Source: Taenia hydatigena
Lineage: Eukaryota; Platyhelminthes; Cestoda; Cyclophyllidea; Taeniidae
Assembly: GCA_036345935.2 (NCBI GenBank)
Contig: JADWOT020000003.1
Coordinates: 15,353,901-15,417,900 of the forward strand
Length of the DNA stretch: 64,000 nucleotides
Direction of reading: 5' to 3'
Below are positions 1 through 12,384 of this stretch, in pieces. Every line of letters starts with the position of its first letter. Positions within the stretch are counted from its first letter, which is position 1. The notes below the pieces were generated by a model. That model was not told the DNA's origin and made no database searches. It saw nothing but the letters and a program-made list of their open reading frames with translations. The position numbers were made by a program, and so were the translations under genes.

Positions 1-379
1 AACAATCTAGCAAAGTGGAACGCCTCTGTCATCTGCAAAGCCTACAACAGCATGCTGGGCAGATTTTGAATCAAGACCTGAAACCAAACTTATTTTAAGA
101 CTTTAATATACTTAATTGCATCAATAAAGTCTTAACATTAAAGTACATGATTATAAGTTCAGCTAGGTACTAACTAAAGAACGATATCACAACTGGGTTA
201 TAAACTCGAATAATTTAAGGTCTCTTTTGGGATAAATTAACATTTAAAGCTACTCGAACTTGTAATGTGTTTGTACGTTCCCATTTTTAAACTAAGAAAT
301 TCTTGGATGCCGTATTAATGCGCATGTAGGAGCTTATCATGTGTGGTGCCTTTCGCATTTCAGAAAGTCAAAAGAAGTC

Positions 380-490
380 CCGTAGCTCAGTAGCAAACAT
401 GTAACTGATGTGCAGAAGAGATGTAGACACTGAAGTCACTTAAAAGTCACTCCACAGAGCAAAAATACTACCCATGGGAACTCAAGCACC
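380..490 (+). repeat. short dispersed repeat, possible tRNA-derived SINE
   Basis: The stretch beginning near 382 reads TAGCTCAGTAG, a good match to a tRNA-type internal A box. The segment at 454-490 (CAGAGCAAAAAT then CCCATGGG) recurs with few changes at 55494-55532 on the same strand. Two copies plus a pol III-like A box suggest a SINE-like repeat, but I could not define ends, a B box or a tail. Low confidence on class. Confidence 0.3.
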
Positions 491-549
491 CAATTTGTCG
501 AGCGCGGTGTTTAACAAACTATCATCGCATTGCATGTACAATCATGCAG

Positions 550-737
550 CTCGCAGCGTCCCAAGGCTCCCTTGAGGGCAAAATAATGCAGAATAATAGA
601 GTAGAATATATATGTTCAACAGACAGAGCGGAATGAGCTGCTGGCACGGCCCAGAGGCCAGCCTACGCAGCTAGGGCAATATGGCTACCTCTGTGACCCT
701 GGCCGATCCCAGCCTTCCAAAAAAAAACAAGGTATTG
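550..737 (-). repeat. solo LTR of the TRIM family, diverged
   Basis: Reading on the minus strand, this is a degenerate copy of the ~185-bp LTR repeated through the window. It keeps the GCGTCCC-AGGCTCCCT end block, the AGAATATATAT TATA-like block and the GGCCAGCC-ACGCAGCTAGGGCAATATGG block. The far end is blurred by a run of A. No internal core or partner LTR is seen, so it is a solo or truncated copy. No target-site duplication is recognisable. Confidence 0.8.
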
Positions 738-1425
738 CACAACTTTTATCACAAACGCAATAATTTATTTAAAAGTGAGGTCTTACAAAAGCTGATTACT
801 TTGGTAGTTGAAAGGACCAAAAGAAAATTGTAGTCTCCGTACCGAATTCTCGTGGTTTTCTTACTTGTATCCTACTTATGGTCAACACGTATTAGTAAAG
901 CTCACTCTCTCGAGCGTCTCCATTATTATTGCTGTTCATTACCAATCAGGAATGAGAACTGCAATCTTTGTAATGCAACGTTATTTTTGCGCACTATTCG
1001 TTTCCTCGGAATGTTGGAATGCTCGTCCGTTTAAGCCAGACAATTTTCGTGTTATCAGCAAAATTAGGCAGGGCGGGGAAATCTATCCTAGAAAATAATT
1101 AATCAAGCTGGAAGCAGATAGTTTCGAAAAGTATTTTATAAATAAACTGCTGTTGCACCGCGCTGACTTTATACCTGGATTGGTTAGAATGAAAGTAAGG
1201 TTTAAATAGTAACGAATAAAGTTCCATTGTTTGAATTTCTGGCCGGGTCTTGATACAATAAATTATTGCCCCATAAACCCAAACTACTTATAACAATAAT
1301 AAATAGTTAAGGAGCTTGGAACAACTTTAATAAAAATTAGTCAACCAAAATTAATATTTGGTTGGAATGAATACTGTTCTTTGAAAATTTAGGCTCTGAA
1401 TTACAATCAGCCGTCGTTAACCGTG
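738..1425. other. no gene recognised
   Basis: AT-rich spacer between two LTR copies. An open frame at 808-1098 has no splice context or recognisable family and is treated as chance. N-terminal exons of the prolyl endopeptidase were looked for here and not found. Confidence 0.5.
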
Positions 1426-2006
1426 TGTAATACATTGTTTGTTATAACTGCTGGTTTCGGTTTCGGCCACTTAGGTGGCCATGCTGAACCAGCAGCGTGC
1501 GCTGATGTCGGGGTCTTGTCAACGGCCCATTCGCTCTGTTTATTGAGTGCATGTACATTTTGTCCTAGTATTATGCCTTCTTTTGCCTTCAAGGAAGCCT
1601 CGGGGCGCTGCATTGGCGACAGCGGAAAACGGACCCGACTTTGTAGGCTATCCATCCCGATCTCTACCGTCTGCGGCGTACCGCAGCGTGCGAAAAAAGT
1701 GCCTGTACTACGGATAGGAGAATCTCTGACATCGCATAACACAGGGGGTGCGAATGACGTCCGTCCTCGGCATCTGTCCCATCCCCGTGTTCTGCAGGAA
1801 ATGCTTCGTTTTGGAGATTTCCCTAAAATACCTGTTTAAGGAGATTGGTGTGCTAACGTCTCCCTATGGACATGCTGATGATCGGCAGAACCTCGTACTC
1901 CGAATTTATTTTCCGAACCGGACGAGACTCCAAGCCCAGTAGAACTTCCAAGAGAGGTACCGACCTAGGTGTTAAGCATCGCCTCATTTTGCGTCGAATG
2001 TCAACG
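1426..2006 (+). mobile_element. TRIM element, 5' LTR plus core, cut by the assembly gap
   Basis: The 5' LTR is 1426-1612 and starts TGTAATAC. It is followed by a decayed primer-binding region (TTGGCGACAGCGG) and about 394 bp of the internal core, alignable by eye to the cores at 43649 and 62734. The 3' part and 3' LTR are missing where the N run begins at 2007. This is one of the more diverged copies; its open frames are not conserved between copies. Confidence 0.8.
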
Positions 2007-2106
2007 NNNNNNNNNNNNNNNNNNNNNNNNNNNNNNNNNNNNNNNNNNNNNNNNNNNNNNNNNNNNNNNNNNNNNNNNNNNNNNNNNNNNNNNNNNNNNN
2101 NNNNNN
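2007..2106. other. assembly gap, 100 N
   Basis: Exactly 100 unknown bases, the usual placeholder for a scaffold gap of unknown size. It falls inside a TRIM copy, so collapse of a repeat is the likely cause. Any frame read through it is meaningless. Confidence 0.99.
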
Positions 2107-2171
2107 TTGTGACACTTCTTCATCATCTACTCCTGGATCGCGCAGAAGGTACTGAAAGAAGTTGGCTTCTG
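2107..2171 (-). other. possible exon fragment at the gap edge
   Basis: On the minus strand a CAG acceptor-like site near 2172 is followed by an open frame into the gap containing FFQYLLRDPGVDDEE. This loosely resembles the short C-terminal block of proteasome subunit Rpn10/PSMD4, where F-L-Q-x-x-L and P-G-V-D recur. It could be a pseudogene fragment or chance. The opposite strand of the same bases gives no convincing endopeptidase exon. Confidence 0.15.
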
Positions 2172-2705
2172 CTGAGGTGTATAAAGCTCCCTCCCCGAGT
2201 AGACATCTTAATTCGGGACCCTAAAATTGGTTGATTTCCCTTGATTTTCTTCCGGAATATTATATTACCTTCCCAGTAGGAGAATTCTTTTAAAAAGCCC
2301 GACATTTTGATTGGCGGCGAAGGTGAGGAAATGTGGTGGTGTAGAATGCACTAATATTGAAATGGCGGTGAAATACAAAGCCCCGAGTAGTAACTTTTGT
2401 TCTTGCCCCTTGCCAATTCATTGTCTCGATTTTGCTCAACATAAATCTAAATTATTTGAAGATCTCTGTTGTCCGCTCAGTATTTGAGCAATGAGAACGT
2501 AAATGTAATTTAGATTAGGCGTTCTGCCTTACCAATCCATGAGATCTAAGTGAGTTTGTACGTCAAAGTGCTTTTAAACGCCCCAAATGAGATCGTTTCA
2601 TATTGTGTTAGAGAAATAATTTCTCTATACTTTCATGCATTTTTTTCTTGAATTTGTACACTTACGCACCTTCTCAGCAAAGGCTCTGTCATAATTTCCC
2701 ACCAG
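2172..2705. other. no gene recognised
   Basis: Non-coding sequence leading to the first recognised prolyl endopeptidase exon. It ends in the acceptor of that exon (TTTCCCACCAG). I see no further exon of the enzyme's beta-propeller. Confidence 0.5.
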
Positions 2706-5700
2706 GTTGTCTTCCAAACCACCGTGAAAGGTTTAGATTTGTCCACTTTTGAAGCGAAACAAGTCTTCTATTCCAGCAAGGATGGAACCAGAGTGCCCAT
2801 GTTTGTCTTACATCGGAAGGTAAATTATTGTTATGCTTGCATCGTAGAAGCAAAACTTTCACTTCTGTGATTTGGTACTCCGCTAGAGCTTTGATCATCC
2901 GAATCCGGCTTAATAAGATCGGTGTAAAACGTGCTTACTCTGTATACCATTAAAGGACTTCGTGGCGGACGGTTCTGCACCCTGTCTTCTCTACGGTTAT
3001 GGAGGCTTTAGAATCTCGTTAAATCCCTTCTACAGTCTTACAAACTCCATGTTTCTGCAAAACTTCAATGGCGTCGCTGCCGTTGCCAATATTCGGGGCG
3101 GAGGGTAGGCCCATCTCCTTTCTCTTCTTTTAATAACATTCAGGTTTTCTCTGAAAAATGTATGAGAATGGAGTTTGGAGAGACCCAATGATTGTGAAGT
3201 ATTTGTGTAACTAATGTATAGATGAATGGGGCAAATCCAACCGCGCAGAAATTGGCATCCACTTAAAAATATTGTGCTTATGGCTGCGATTGTGTCGTCA
3301 TTGGTACCTCAGTGATTGTGGTGGTAGTCCAACTTAAGGCGACTTTATTTTAATTACCTATTCTTCGCAATGCAATTTTACTATGCCACTTTCCACCATC
3401 GTTTTATGGGTTTATTTGAGACCACTTAATATCAAAAATGTAGACAAAGCATTTATTCGCGTGACTTTTGAGGATTCTATAAATAAGGAGGTTGTTGGCA
3501 TAGGGTAATCAGTAGTTTAGCTGAATCGTCTGTACCGCATGTCATTGCTCACTTTGTTAAGGTGAGTATTATCCTTCAGAGAATCAGTGGTTCATAACAT
3601 CAAACATGTCAAAAAGAGATGCATTGCTTTGACAGGTGACTCCTTTTCGTGGCTTAAGGTTCTTAATCCTCCTACTGACATACTGGAATCAGTTCAAGCG
3701 GCTTGAGACGGAAGGGATAGCGCACACGACCACTAGTAGTAAAGTGTACTCAAGTAGCAGTTGTACAACTTGGTTTTTGTTGAAAAATAGCGTGTCATAT
3801 GTTGCTTTTAGTTGTGAGGTAGTTTGATTTAGCAATTCTTAGTCTCATTTGCTTAAACGGCAATGTAAAGCAGGATCAAATGCACGTGCGCTCGTGTTGA
3901 TCACGCTCGACCACACGTATGCTGCATCTGAATGAGTGGGGTAGTAGATGTAGTTAATACTTGGCGTTCTTACCTCCCATGTTTTTTCTTGTCTAGGAGT
4001 CTTACCAGTGCTTCCTGTTAAAAGGACAGAAATAGCGTTTTTTTATTGACTACTACACATCATGGAGTTTTGGTGACTGCAAAACGCTTGCTAGGTGTTT
4101 TTTACGCAGTTATGCACGTGCTCATATGTGCCACTGCCAATCCATTGCTCTCCTTTCAAGCTGGTCGGCTGTGTGGGGCTCATCGCGAATTTACCTCCGC
4201 TTGTTCATTCTCATTACAAATAACCAAATAGTTTTAAAATTCTGTTGATTTGCCATGGGGATTTTCACATGCTTCCAACTTAGCGCATTTGGAAAAGGCG
4301 CTCCAAACCTCAATCCACCTTCCATTACTTGAAGGTGTCAACGCGGCTTTGTATGAGTGTATGTGTATGGATATAATGTCTGTAACAAGCATGATGTATG
4401 GTGCGCGCGATATGCTATGATGTTATGCATTTTTTTTGTGCAATTTTGACGTAGTATTCTACGCCATGTTGAAGATTGGCGATTAGAGCGTCTTGTGATG
4501 GAATTTCAGATCCACAATTCATCGACATCAATGATATCTATGAAAAAATTGCAGGACTGAATTCTCCTCTTATTCTCATGTTTGCAGTGAATATGGTGAG
4601 AAATGGCACACGGGTGGAAAATTGCTAAATAAGCAGAACTCTTATGATGATTTTATCGCCGCAGCCGAATTCTTGGTGAATAACAAATATACGAAGCCAA
4701 GCAAGTAAGTGTCTGCAACTTGTAGAATTAAAAATGTCTGAGGGTCAATGCTATTTAATATTATCACTTTGATTTCGCTTGTCCTTTGGTAGGCGTGAAG
4801 ATGCATCTTTTAAACACTATACAAAGATTACAGAGCACCCAGTCGTTGTTTCAAATGAGTTTTATTGCAGCACCAATTCAGCAGTTCAGATGGTTGTGAA
4901 TAGCGATTCACTGAGGCGAATGAAAGCATGTAAAGTCGGTTGGTAGGTAGAATGAAAGTGGGTTAGTCATGTTGGGCACCCAAATCAGAATCAAAATGTA
5001 TGGGCTAGAAGTTAGCTCCAGTGGGAGCAACTGCTATTTCCCAAACTGGACATGAATAAGTGGTAGCGCGATTTCATATCACTTCAATCCAACCAACCAA
5101 CCAACCAACCAAAAGTTTGGCAAAGTAAATGAACTATTGAGATGATTTATTGTGTATTCCTCCAGGTTAAGGTGTTAAATCGCCTCTTTGACGCTCGCAT
5201 TTACTACCATGATATGGAAGTAAGTTACAGCAAATTAATTTCGACAATCGCAAATGCTTAAACCTAATTGGGACTTGAGATGCAGTAGCTGGTATTTTAA
5301 ATCTACTTCAATGAGTTAATTAGGGTTCGTGTAAAGAAAGCTAGCAAATGTATAGACAAAAACTGGACTTGGAATCTTACGTGCCCTAGTCCAAAGTTTT
5401 TTGTTACTTCTTACAGATAAGCATCGGGTAAGCTCTTCCACGCTGCAAAGATTGAATTCGTTTCGATAAATTATACTAAGCATTCTCTTTCTAGCTTTTT
5501 TCACTACTGGCAAGGATGAACCTCTCGTTTAATCCCTAATATGTAGATTTTGAACCATGGTTTTGTTTCATGTTTAAATTGGAGGTTGACATTTACTACT
5601 CACTGGTTTAGCATACTTGCAACATCTTGTTGAATGCCTTTCCTCTCCAATGGATTTGTAGACTGGTGATAGAGGGTGGCAGTAATGGTGGTCTGCTGGT

Positions 5701-8700
5701 GAGCGTCTGCACCAATCAGCGCCCCGACCTCTTCGGTGCCACGATTTGTCTGGTGCCGGTGACAGACATGTTGCGTTTCCACCGTTTCACCATCGGCCAC
5801 GCCTGGCAGTCGGACTACGGGGATGTCTCAAAAGAGGAGATCTTTCGCTATCTCATGACGTGGGTCTTTTCTTAATGCTAGGAACCCTTTCATTACAGCA
5901 CCGCTATTGCCTTCTCTGGAGGGCTTGGAGCAAAAGCAGTTCTCACTTCTTTGTTTCCGCGCATTAAGAATGTTTAATCTGTCTTTTAGAGACCCTTAGC
6001 TTCAAAGTTCCATGGCGCGATAAGGCCGCCATTTGAAATGGATCTTAAAATAGATCACGAAGTCATTTTATTTACTAACAAATTGATTTTTGAGGTCACC
6101 TGAGAAAAAATGTGGTAGAATGACTCCGAAATTGCGTGGGAACGGGGAAATTATAAGTTGCGGCTCGAAGAGGGTTCAAGGCTTCTCTTATTTTTGCATT
6201 ATTAAAAATGGCAATGGTAACACAAGTACCATTGGTGGCTATGAACTTCATATTTTCGAAAAGAACAAGGCGAAGAAAGCTTTGGCCTCTCATGTACTGG
6301 GTTCCCTGTGTAAGTGTATCGGGAGCACAAATTGATCCCTTATTTGTTTGTGGGTGTACAGTACGATGGATAGAGGTACTTGGGTACTTTCAGCTGCATT
6401 TGCAAATGTGGGCAATACGAGAATAGGGCACTAAATAACTAAAGGGTAGCATATGAAGAAGTTACAAGGTAGGTAACTGAGTGTTTGGAGAACAAATGAT
6501 AGCAGTAAAACACGCTCTTGAGGAATGTGCCAAATTTGCATATTTGAGAATCATTGGTGATGAAAACGCCGTCCTTTATCATGACTCTGAACGGGTGTAA
6601 GCCAGTGCGCTCTCCAATCTTTCTTTGAAACGTACCAAAGTGGTTGAATATCTGTCCGAGTTGCAATGCATTGACGTAATTTGGAGGGAATTAGAACCCA
6701 CACTTTACTCTAATGGAGGAAATCTGTTCCAGACTTACTCCGTTATATAATTCTACTTGCTTCCACACCGCGTTTCAGGTCATAGTCTAGCTTTAACGCC
6801 ATGTTATTTTAAGAGGAAGGCGGATGTGAATTGATGTCTCCACTTCCAATGGTGTAAAAAGCCTATTGGCATCATTTATTAAATTGTCACAAATGAAAAC
6901 ACTATGTAGGTGTTAAATTGTCACACCATGTTTTGCAACAGCTAAAATATGCAGAAACTTATAAACGATTACCGCATAGCTTTGATGAACTTCAATAAAT
7001 GAGCTCGAAATCATTTGTCGAGACGAATGTCCCAGAATAGGACCTTCATCGAAAAAAAAACAGTGTTTTCAATAACATTTCATGTATGTTGTACTGGTGC
7101 TACGTGAAATCCTTTTCCTTTATTGTTGTGATGTCGAGTCACTTGAGTTGTACTGCTGCATGCATGCAAAGGCCTGGTTAAGTGTTCTCATAAATGTAAA
7201 CCACTCGCAAAATGTCACATCAAGAATCGAAATACATTGATAATTCACGTCGATTGCTTGTTTACGAGGCCTTGATTTTGTTTTTTTTTTTTCACCTGTT
7301 GTGTAAAAGACACGCCTTGTGGGTCTATGTATTACCACAGTTCTGTGAAGAGGTTGCATGACAGGCAATAATTCTGATCATCGCTAACTCAAAGAAAGCA
7401 GTCGCAATGTAGTGGACGAATGTGTTCGCCTGTCAAAAAACCAAGGGAGTTCGATTAACAATATTCAAGAAACTTCTCAATGGAACGACTTTGAAGTGTT
7501 ATAAAAACCTAAAAACCAGTGGGTATGATTAGCATTACAAGGAGGTGACATTACTGTATGTGGTGTTTTGTCACGTTCAAAGATGGAAGAAAAAGCGCTT
7601 TAGAAAGCTGCTCAGATAATAGGAGAGTTGATACGATTAGACTCTTTTCACTCAAAAAGATGAAGCTTTTCCCGGCCTTCTTGCTCCAAATGTATCATTT
7701 TCACGACAACCAGGTGTGATGCCTTAAATGCTGCAGGTGTTTCCAAAAACCTAGTTTGCATTTTTAAATATTTAGAGATCGGCGTGGGGTGGACGTTTTT
7801 TGTTTACCTCGAAGCGGTTAGGTGTTGCCATGGCTTTTGTTTTTCCCCATGAGACAGCTACACTGAGATAGCAGCTTTACCCCTCTCCATTTGGTTTTTT
7901 GATAAACTGAGCATTTTAATACGGTGGGAGAAGGAGATTGGTCTTATGTGATCCTCACGTCCATGCCCATAGGTACTCACCATTGCACAACATTCGGCAG
8001 CCGTCTAAGTCTGGCGTACAGTATCCAGCAGTGTTAGTGGTCACTGCCGATCACGATGATCGTGTGGCACCGTTGCACTCGCTTAAGTACATCGCAACGC
8101 TTCAAGAGATTGTTGGACGCGCCTGTCCCTTCCAGACCAATCCTCTGCTCCTCCGTGTCGAAACTAACAGTGGCCATGGGGCCGGAAAACCAACCTCTAA
8201 GAAGGTAAGACCTCCTTCTCCCTCCATTCCTCTTTGAGGTGAAGTTCATCAAAGTCATCTTTTCAACCTGCCTTCATCTTGACCGCTCTCTGATTCTCAA
8301 CGATGGCTAAAGATAAGTATTTGACGTTAAATCTTCTCAGAACGTTTGAAAAATTTGTCCATGTAAACCCTTTAGCAAGGTAACACTGGAAGTGTGTCCG
8401 TTTTTAGAGTCAATGCTTCACTTTTTCTGCCTCTACCTTTCGGTTATTGTGAAGCGATTGTTTGCCTAGATGCTATCGATAACTTATCTTGAACTGATAA
8501 GGGTTCTGGCAAGTGCCTCTTAAGGAGGGATATTGCTGTTTGATGGTGTCCTACGGGGCCATCGAATATGAGGTCCTTGCTCTTCTCAGGTACTAAGTTT
8601 TGAAATAAACAAACGTCTGTAATTTTTTTGGTTACTATGATCATCATTGACTTTTTTTACATTTTTTTGTGAAATCGTAGATGACCTGCTATTTTTGAGT

Positions 8701-11443
8701 AAATACATGAACATAAGCCTGTGTAATCATTGTGGCCCTATTTTTGCTCTGGAGTTGTCGTGGTCATTGCTTTATCAAACGCGTGCCTGGGTTTGTATTG
8801 CTTTTAGCCTGCCTATTCGAAGTAGATTTATTGAATCATCGAATGCCTTATCATAAATTGGGGATATCACATTCCCAATCAGAATTACTTATTCCGTCAG
8901 ATCTCAAACGAGACACAGTGTAGTAATTGAATAGTGCGTTCAGGGCAAAGTTTCATCCACGCAATTTAACCGTCTTGGTGCCAATTTGAGTACGCTTGAT
9001 CGCCCGCACCGGAGATTGCATAGCCGACCGATACAATGTCTGAGACGATTCATCAGATGGTATTCGTCCGTTCAATTAATGTGCTGGTATATCTATCTTT
9101 TGACTTCCCTCCCTTCCCTTTACCACTAACAGCTTTCCGCTGTTTTCAGTCTTTGATTAAACTCACCTCACAAATATAACCAATTTTTGTGACCGAAGTA
9201 ATTAAATTAGATTATTTGGAATAAAACTACCACTGGGGACGGTTATTTGTTTTTAAAGTTGGCAAAAAATATCCTTATGACTCCCATTTAGTGGTTTAAG
9301 TGTCTGCGTAACGTGTGTGTGTGCTCCCACTTATTCGCAGGTTCATAGGTTCAGCCTTTGACCTCTCAAAGAATTTTTTTTTCAAAATTGGGCTTAACTT
9401 TTATCATGCAGTTAATTTGTCAAATGAACACATCGTTTTTCTCGTATGTATGGATCTTCAGCTAAAAAGGCATAGGCTTTGTGATTTTACATTTGTTACG
9501 GAATCAGCCAAATCAGCCTGTCATTTACAAAAGTTTTGGGCTCAAAATTTTACCAACCTTACTTCACATCCAAACGTCGTGTCCATTTCAATGGCAGAAC
9601 CAACGTACTTTGAGGGCATCATTTCTGTCCTTGTAATAAGCTTTTGCTGCCTTCCTACGTGCGATATGATTTATTGTTTGTTAAACTCAGTCAGTCAGTC
9701 ACCACCCAAATCATATGAATGTGCGATTGTGAGGTTATCTACCCATCTATTTGGATTATCTACAGCTTTTCTCAATCTTGGACAGCGTTAAATCTTCATT
9801 TTTCTCTCGTTGTTGACATTTTTGATAGGAACACTCTATGTTGACATTTTTCGGTTGAGGATGATTAACTCATTCAACTCTGGTCTTTGTATCTGACCAT
9901 TAAACGGACCAAGTCGAATTGTAGTCTTCTTGACCTCATGATTTCGGTCTTCGCTACTGTTTGTTTGATGACACCTTCTGTTAGGTGATCGGATTCTTTA
10001 AATGAATACCAGTGTCAATCAATTAAAGGCGTTATGTGTCCTACAGGGTAATTCATGACCAAATATCTCATCCAAACTTACCCGTGGGAAGAGCTTACAG
10101 TATGCTTCAAGATGGGAAGGGAGGGGAATATTGCTTCTATCCCATGCACCATCCTGATCTTTCTCCAAATCACCGTCAACTTGGCACTAACCAATCACAT
10201 GGGAATTGGGGGCGACAGTGGGCAAACAAAGGGTGGATCGAAGTGAAGGTGGTTGGGGATAGGTTGCTCGTTTCTATGGACAGAACGCTTAACATGAGCA
10301 GAACTGGCGAGTCTGGTTTCATTGAGAAAGATTTATTGAATCCACCAATGCTTGTCTCATTTCTTTAGTTGCGGTAAAACGAAAAATACCTAATTGGTTT
10401 TCATATTCGATGCCAACGGAGTGTGGGAGTTATTTTTCGCCGAGCTTAATTGCGAAGATATGGAAGAACATGTTAGAATCAAGACAGTATACATCTGATA
10501 CCGGAGACCGTAACATAGTTTTGAATTAATGTGTAAGCTTTGCGAAGTTTTGAAAGTTAAGTAGAAACTTTGTTATCAAGAGTGGCTCTTTTTTACGTGC
10601 AAATTCGCTCTACGGGAATCACACTTCGTAACATAAATGTGATTTTATGTTTTCAAATGTGCATGATTTTGCCTAAAAGTTATCCTTTACAATTCTGAAG
10701 TACAATGTCATGATTTTACAGCTTATTTACCTCGTTAAACCTGATTTTTCCCTATCTGGTGATGCTTTGGCAAACTTTTACATTTACAAGCTCTCAATTT
10801 CATTAAAGTTGGAAAATGGTCCCGGTTGATTTCATTACCAGGGGGTAATGCCTGCATTTTTCCTGTTCTGACAAATATCATAATATGCAGATAGACTTAA
10901 TGCCAGAAGCATACATCTGTCGTAGGGCATCTCGAACTCATGTGATTTGGCACCCCATAGTTTAAAATGCAAAGACTCTAGGCTGCCCCTTTTCCGCGGT
11001 ATTGTTCTGAGGAGTGGTGTGCCTTATGCTCTAGTATGTACATAGTTTACTTGTTCCTATTTCACAGTCCCCAAGCACAGTTAATGCAACCTGCATTCCC
11101 TTTGCATAGGAAAATAGCATAGTCATTTTGAAGAATCTCGCGAAACCCAAAGGAGAATGTATCTCGAAATTAACTAAGTTGGACGACTAATTTGATGAGA
11201 AGTATTAGTAACTTCATGTTTTACGTTGAACGTAAAACTCTTATGTCGGGATTGAAAACGCGATTTAGGTCAATTGGAATTTTGGACTGCTTCTGCTCTG
11301 TGAGGTGTTTTGGTCTCAAGTTAAAATAGTCAAATACCAATTTTATGCAGAATTGATATACTTTTGTCTTGTTTCAGATCGATGAACTGGCGGACGTTTT
11401 TGCCTTCATACAAGTCACTTTAAATCTAATGTGGTACCCTTGA
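2706..11443 (+). CDS. PREP: prolyl endopeptidase (prolyl oligopeptidase), catalytic C-terminal part
   Basis: Cytosolic S9 serine peptidase that cleaves short peptides after proline. Six exons were read: 2706-2819, 2956-3104, 4588-4704, 5662-5859, 7973-8204 and 11378-11443 (stop TGA at 11441). All junctions are GT-AG and the phases (0, 2, 2, 2, 0) join without a break, giving 291 residues. They include [21 protein letters not shown], the nucleophile motif EGGSNGGLL, the acid motif [13 protein letters not shown] and the histidine motif SGHGAGKP, so Ser, Asp and His of the triad are all present. The family is about 710 residues, so the N-terminal propeller is missing. Its exons must lie upstream of the window, in the gap, or unrecognised in the first 2.7 kb. 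Introns hold only repeats and chance frames. Confidence 0.93.
2820..4587. other. PREP introns (136 bp and 1.5 kb)
   Basis: The 2820-2955 and 3105-4587 introns contain nothing recognisable beyond splice signals. Short frames at 3636 and 4046 are taken as chance. Confidence 0.5.
5089..5112. repeat. CCAA tetranucleotide microsatellite
   Basis: Six tandem CCAA units inside the 957-bp PREP intron between 4705 and 5661. Confidence 0.9.
5860..7972. other. PREP intron, 2.1 kb
   Basis: Opens with donor GTGGGT and closes with acceptor CCATAG. No repeat or nested gene is recognised; frames on both strands are short. Confidence 0.5.
8205..11377. other. PREP last intron, 3.2 kb
   Basis: Opens with GTAAGA and closes with TTGTTTCAG. 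It holds two longish open frames, 9315-9791 (+) and 10036-10368 (+), both starting at GTG rather than ATG, with no recognisable family or splice context. I regard both as chance. Confidence 0.5.
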
Positions 11444-12198
11444 GTACTACTTGCAATGACTTTCTTGTTGATCCACATTTCTATTTGTTTAAATGACTCC
11501 TCGTTCGCCGTTTTACATCTAGTATTGATGTTTGATTGGAAGTAAATTTTAATGAATCCTTTATAAGACCATTTGCTTTGTTTGGATATCGAGTGATAGA
11601 GTTGACGAAGAATCGGATCATTTATGCACTTGGGTAACTCCAGTTAAAGACCCTGAAATCATAAATTCACTATTAAATTGCAGTCATTCCTACACCATCA
11701 CCGCCAGATGTAGGCAATCAAAGGTATTCAATTATGGCACTAATTTTATGACAAGGATCAGTCCTCTTGTTTCTACGGTGGTGTGGAGAAACGGGTGGAT
11801 TCGTGTAATTTCTGCGAGGTTAAAAGTATGCTTGGCCTAGGATGCTAGCGCTTTTAAGTTCCACCAGCGTTACTTTGTGGGATGTCACGATTCCTTGAAA
11901 AGTCCTTAAATAGGATTTGTACATACTTGCCGTTAACAGATAAATTCCAAGCGTCGGAGGAGGTTACTAGGATTTAGTAAGTTCTTCCAAAATTGGCGCC
12001 TTTTGAACCACCTTGCCGTAATGCGCCCCCAGTGTCTTTAATGAAAAAGCTGGTTGTCGTTCATTTAACCTTCATTCAAGAATTGCATAACCTCAGGCTA
12101 ATTTTGTAAATAGGTGTCGTGTGAGCCAGATGGGCATGCAGCCATTCCATAAAGGAGAGGGCGGCTTGGCATCTTGAATTTAGGAGTTGTAGATGTTG
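11444..12198. other. PREP 3' flank
   Basis: Sequence after the PREP stop. No AATAAA hexamer was seen close to the stop, so the 3' end of the mRNA is not defined. Confidence 0.4.
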
Positions 12199-12384
12199 TG
12201 TAGCACCCCGAGGCTCTCTCGAAGGCAAAAGAAGGCAGGATGCTAAAGTAAAATATATGTCTTTAACAGACAGAGGGAAATAAGCTGCTGGCATGGCCCG
12301 GAGTCCAACCTACGCAACTAGGGCAGTATGGCCACCTCTGTGACCCTGACCGAAACCGACAGCCCAAACAAACAAAATATTACA
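12199..12384 (-). repeat. solo LTR of the TRIM family
   Basis: About 186 bp, minus orientation. On the plus strand it begins TGTAGCACCCCGAGGC and ends in a decayed ATATTACA. The TATA-like block and the GGCCACCTCTGTGACC block are retained. The flanking 5-mers do not match, so the duplication has decayed or the copy was formed by recombination. Confidence 0.88.

Noticed and set aside
9315..9791. 158-codon open frame in a PREP intron
   Set aside because: It starts at GTG in a GTGTGTGTG run, has no domain, no splice partners and lies wholly within an intron of a well-supported gene.
10036..10368. 110-codon open frame in the last PREP intron
   Set aside because: GTG start, no recognisable family, no conserved motif and no splice context.
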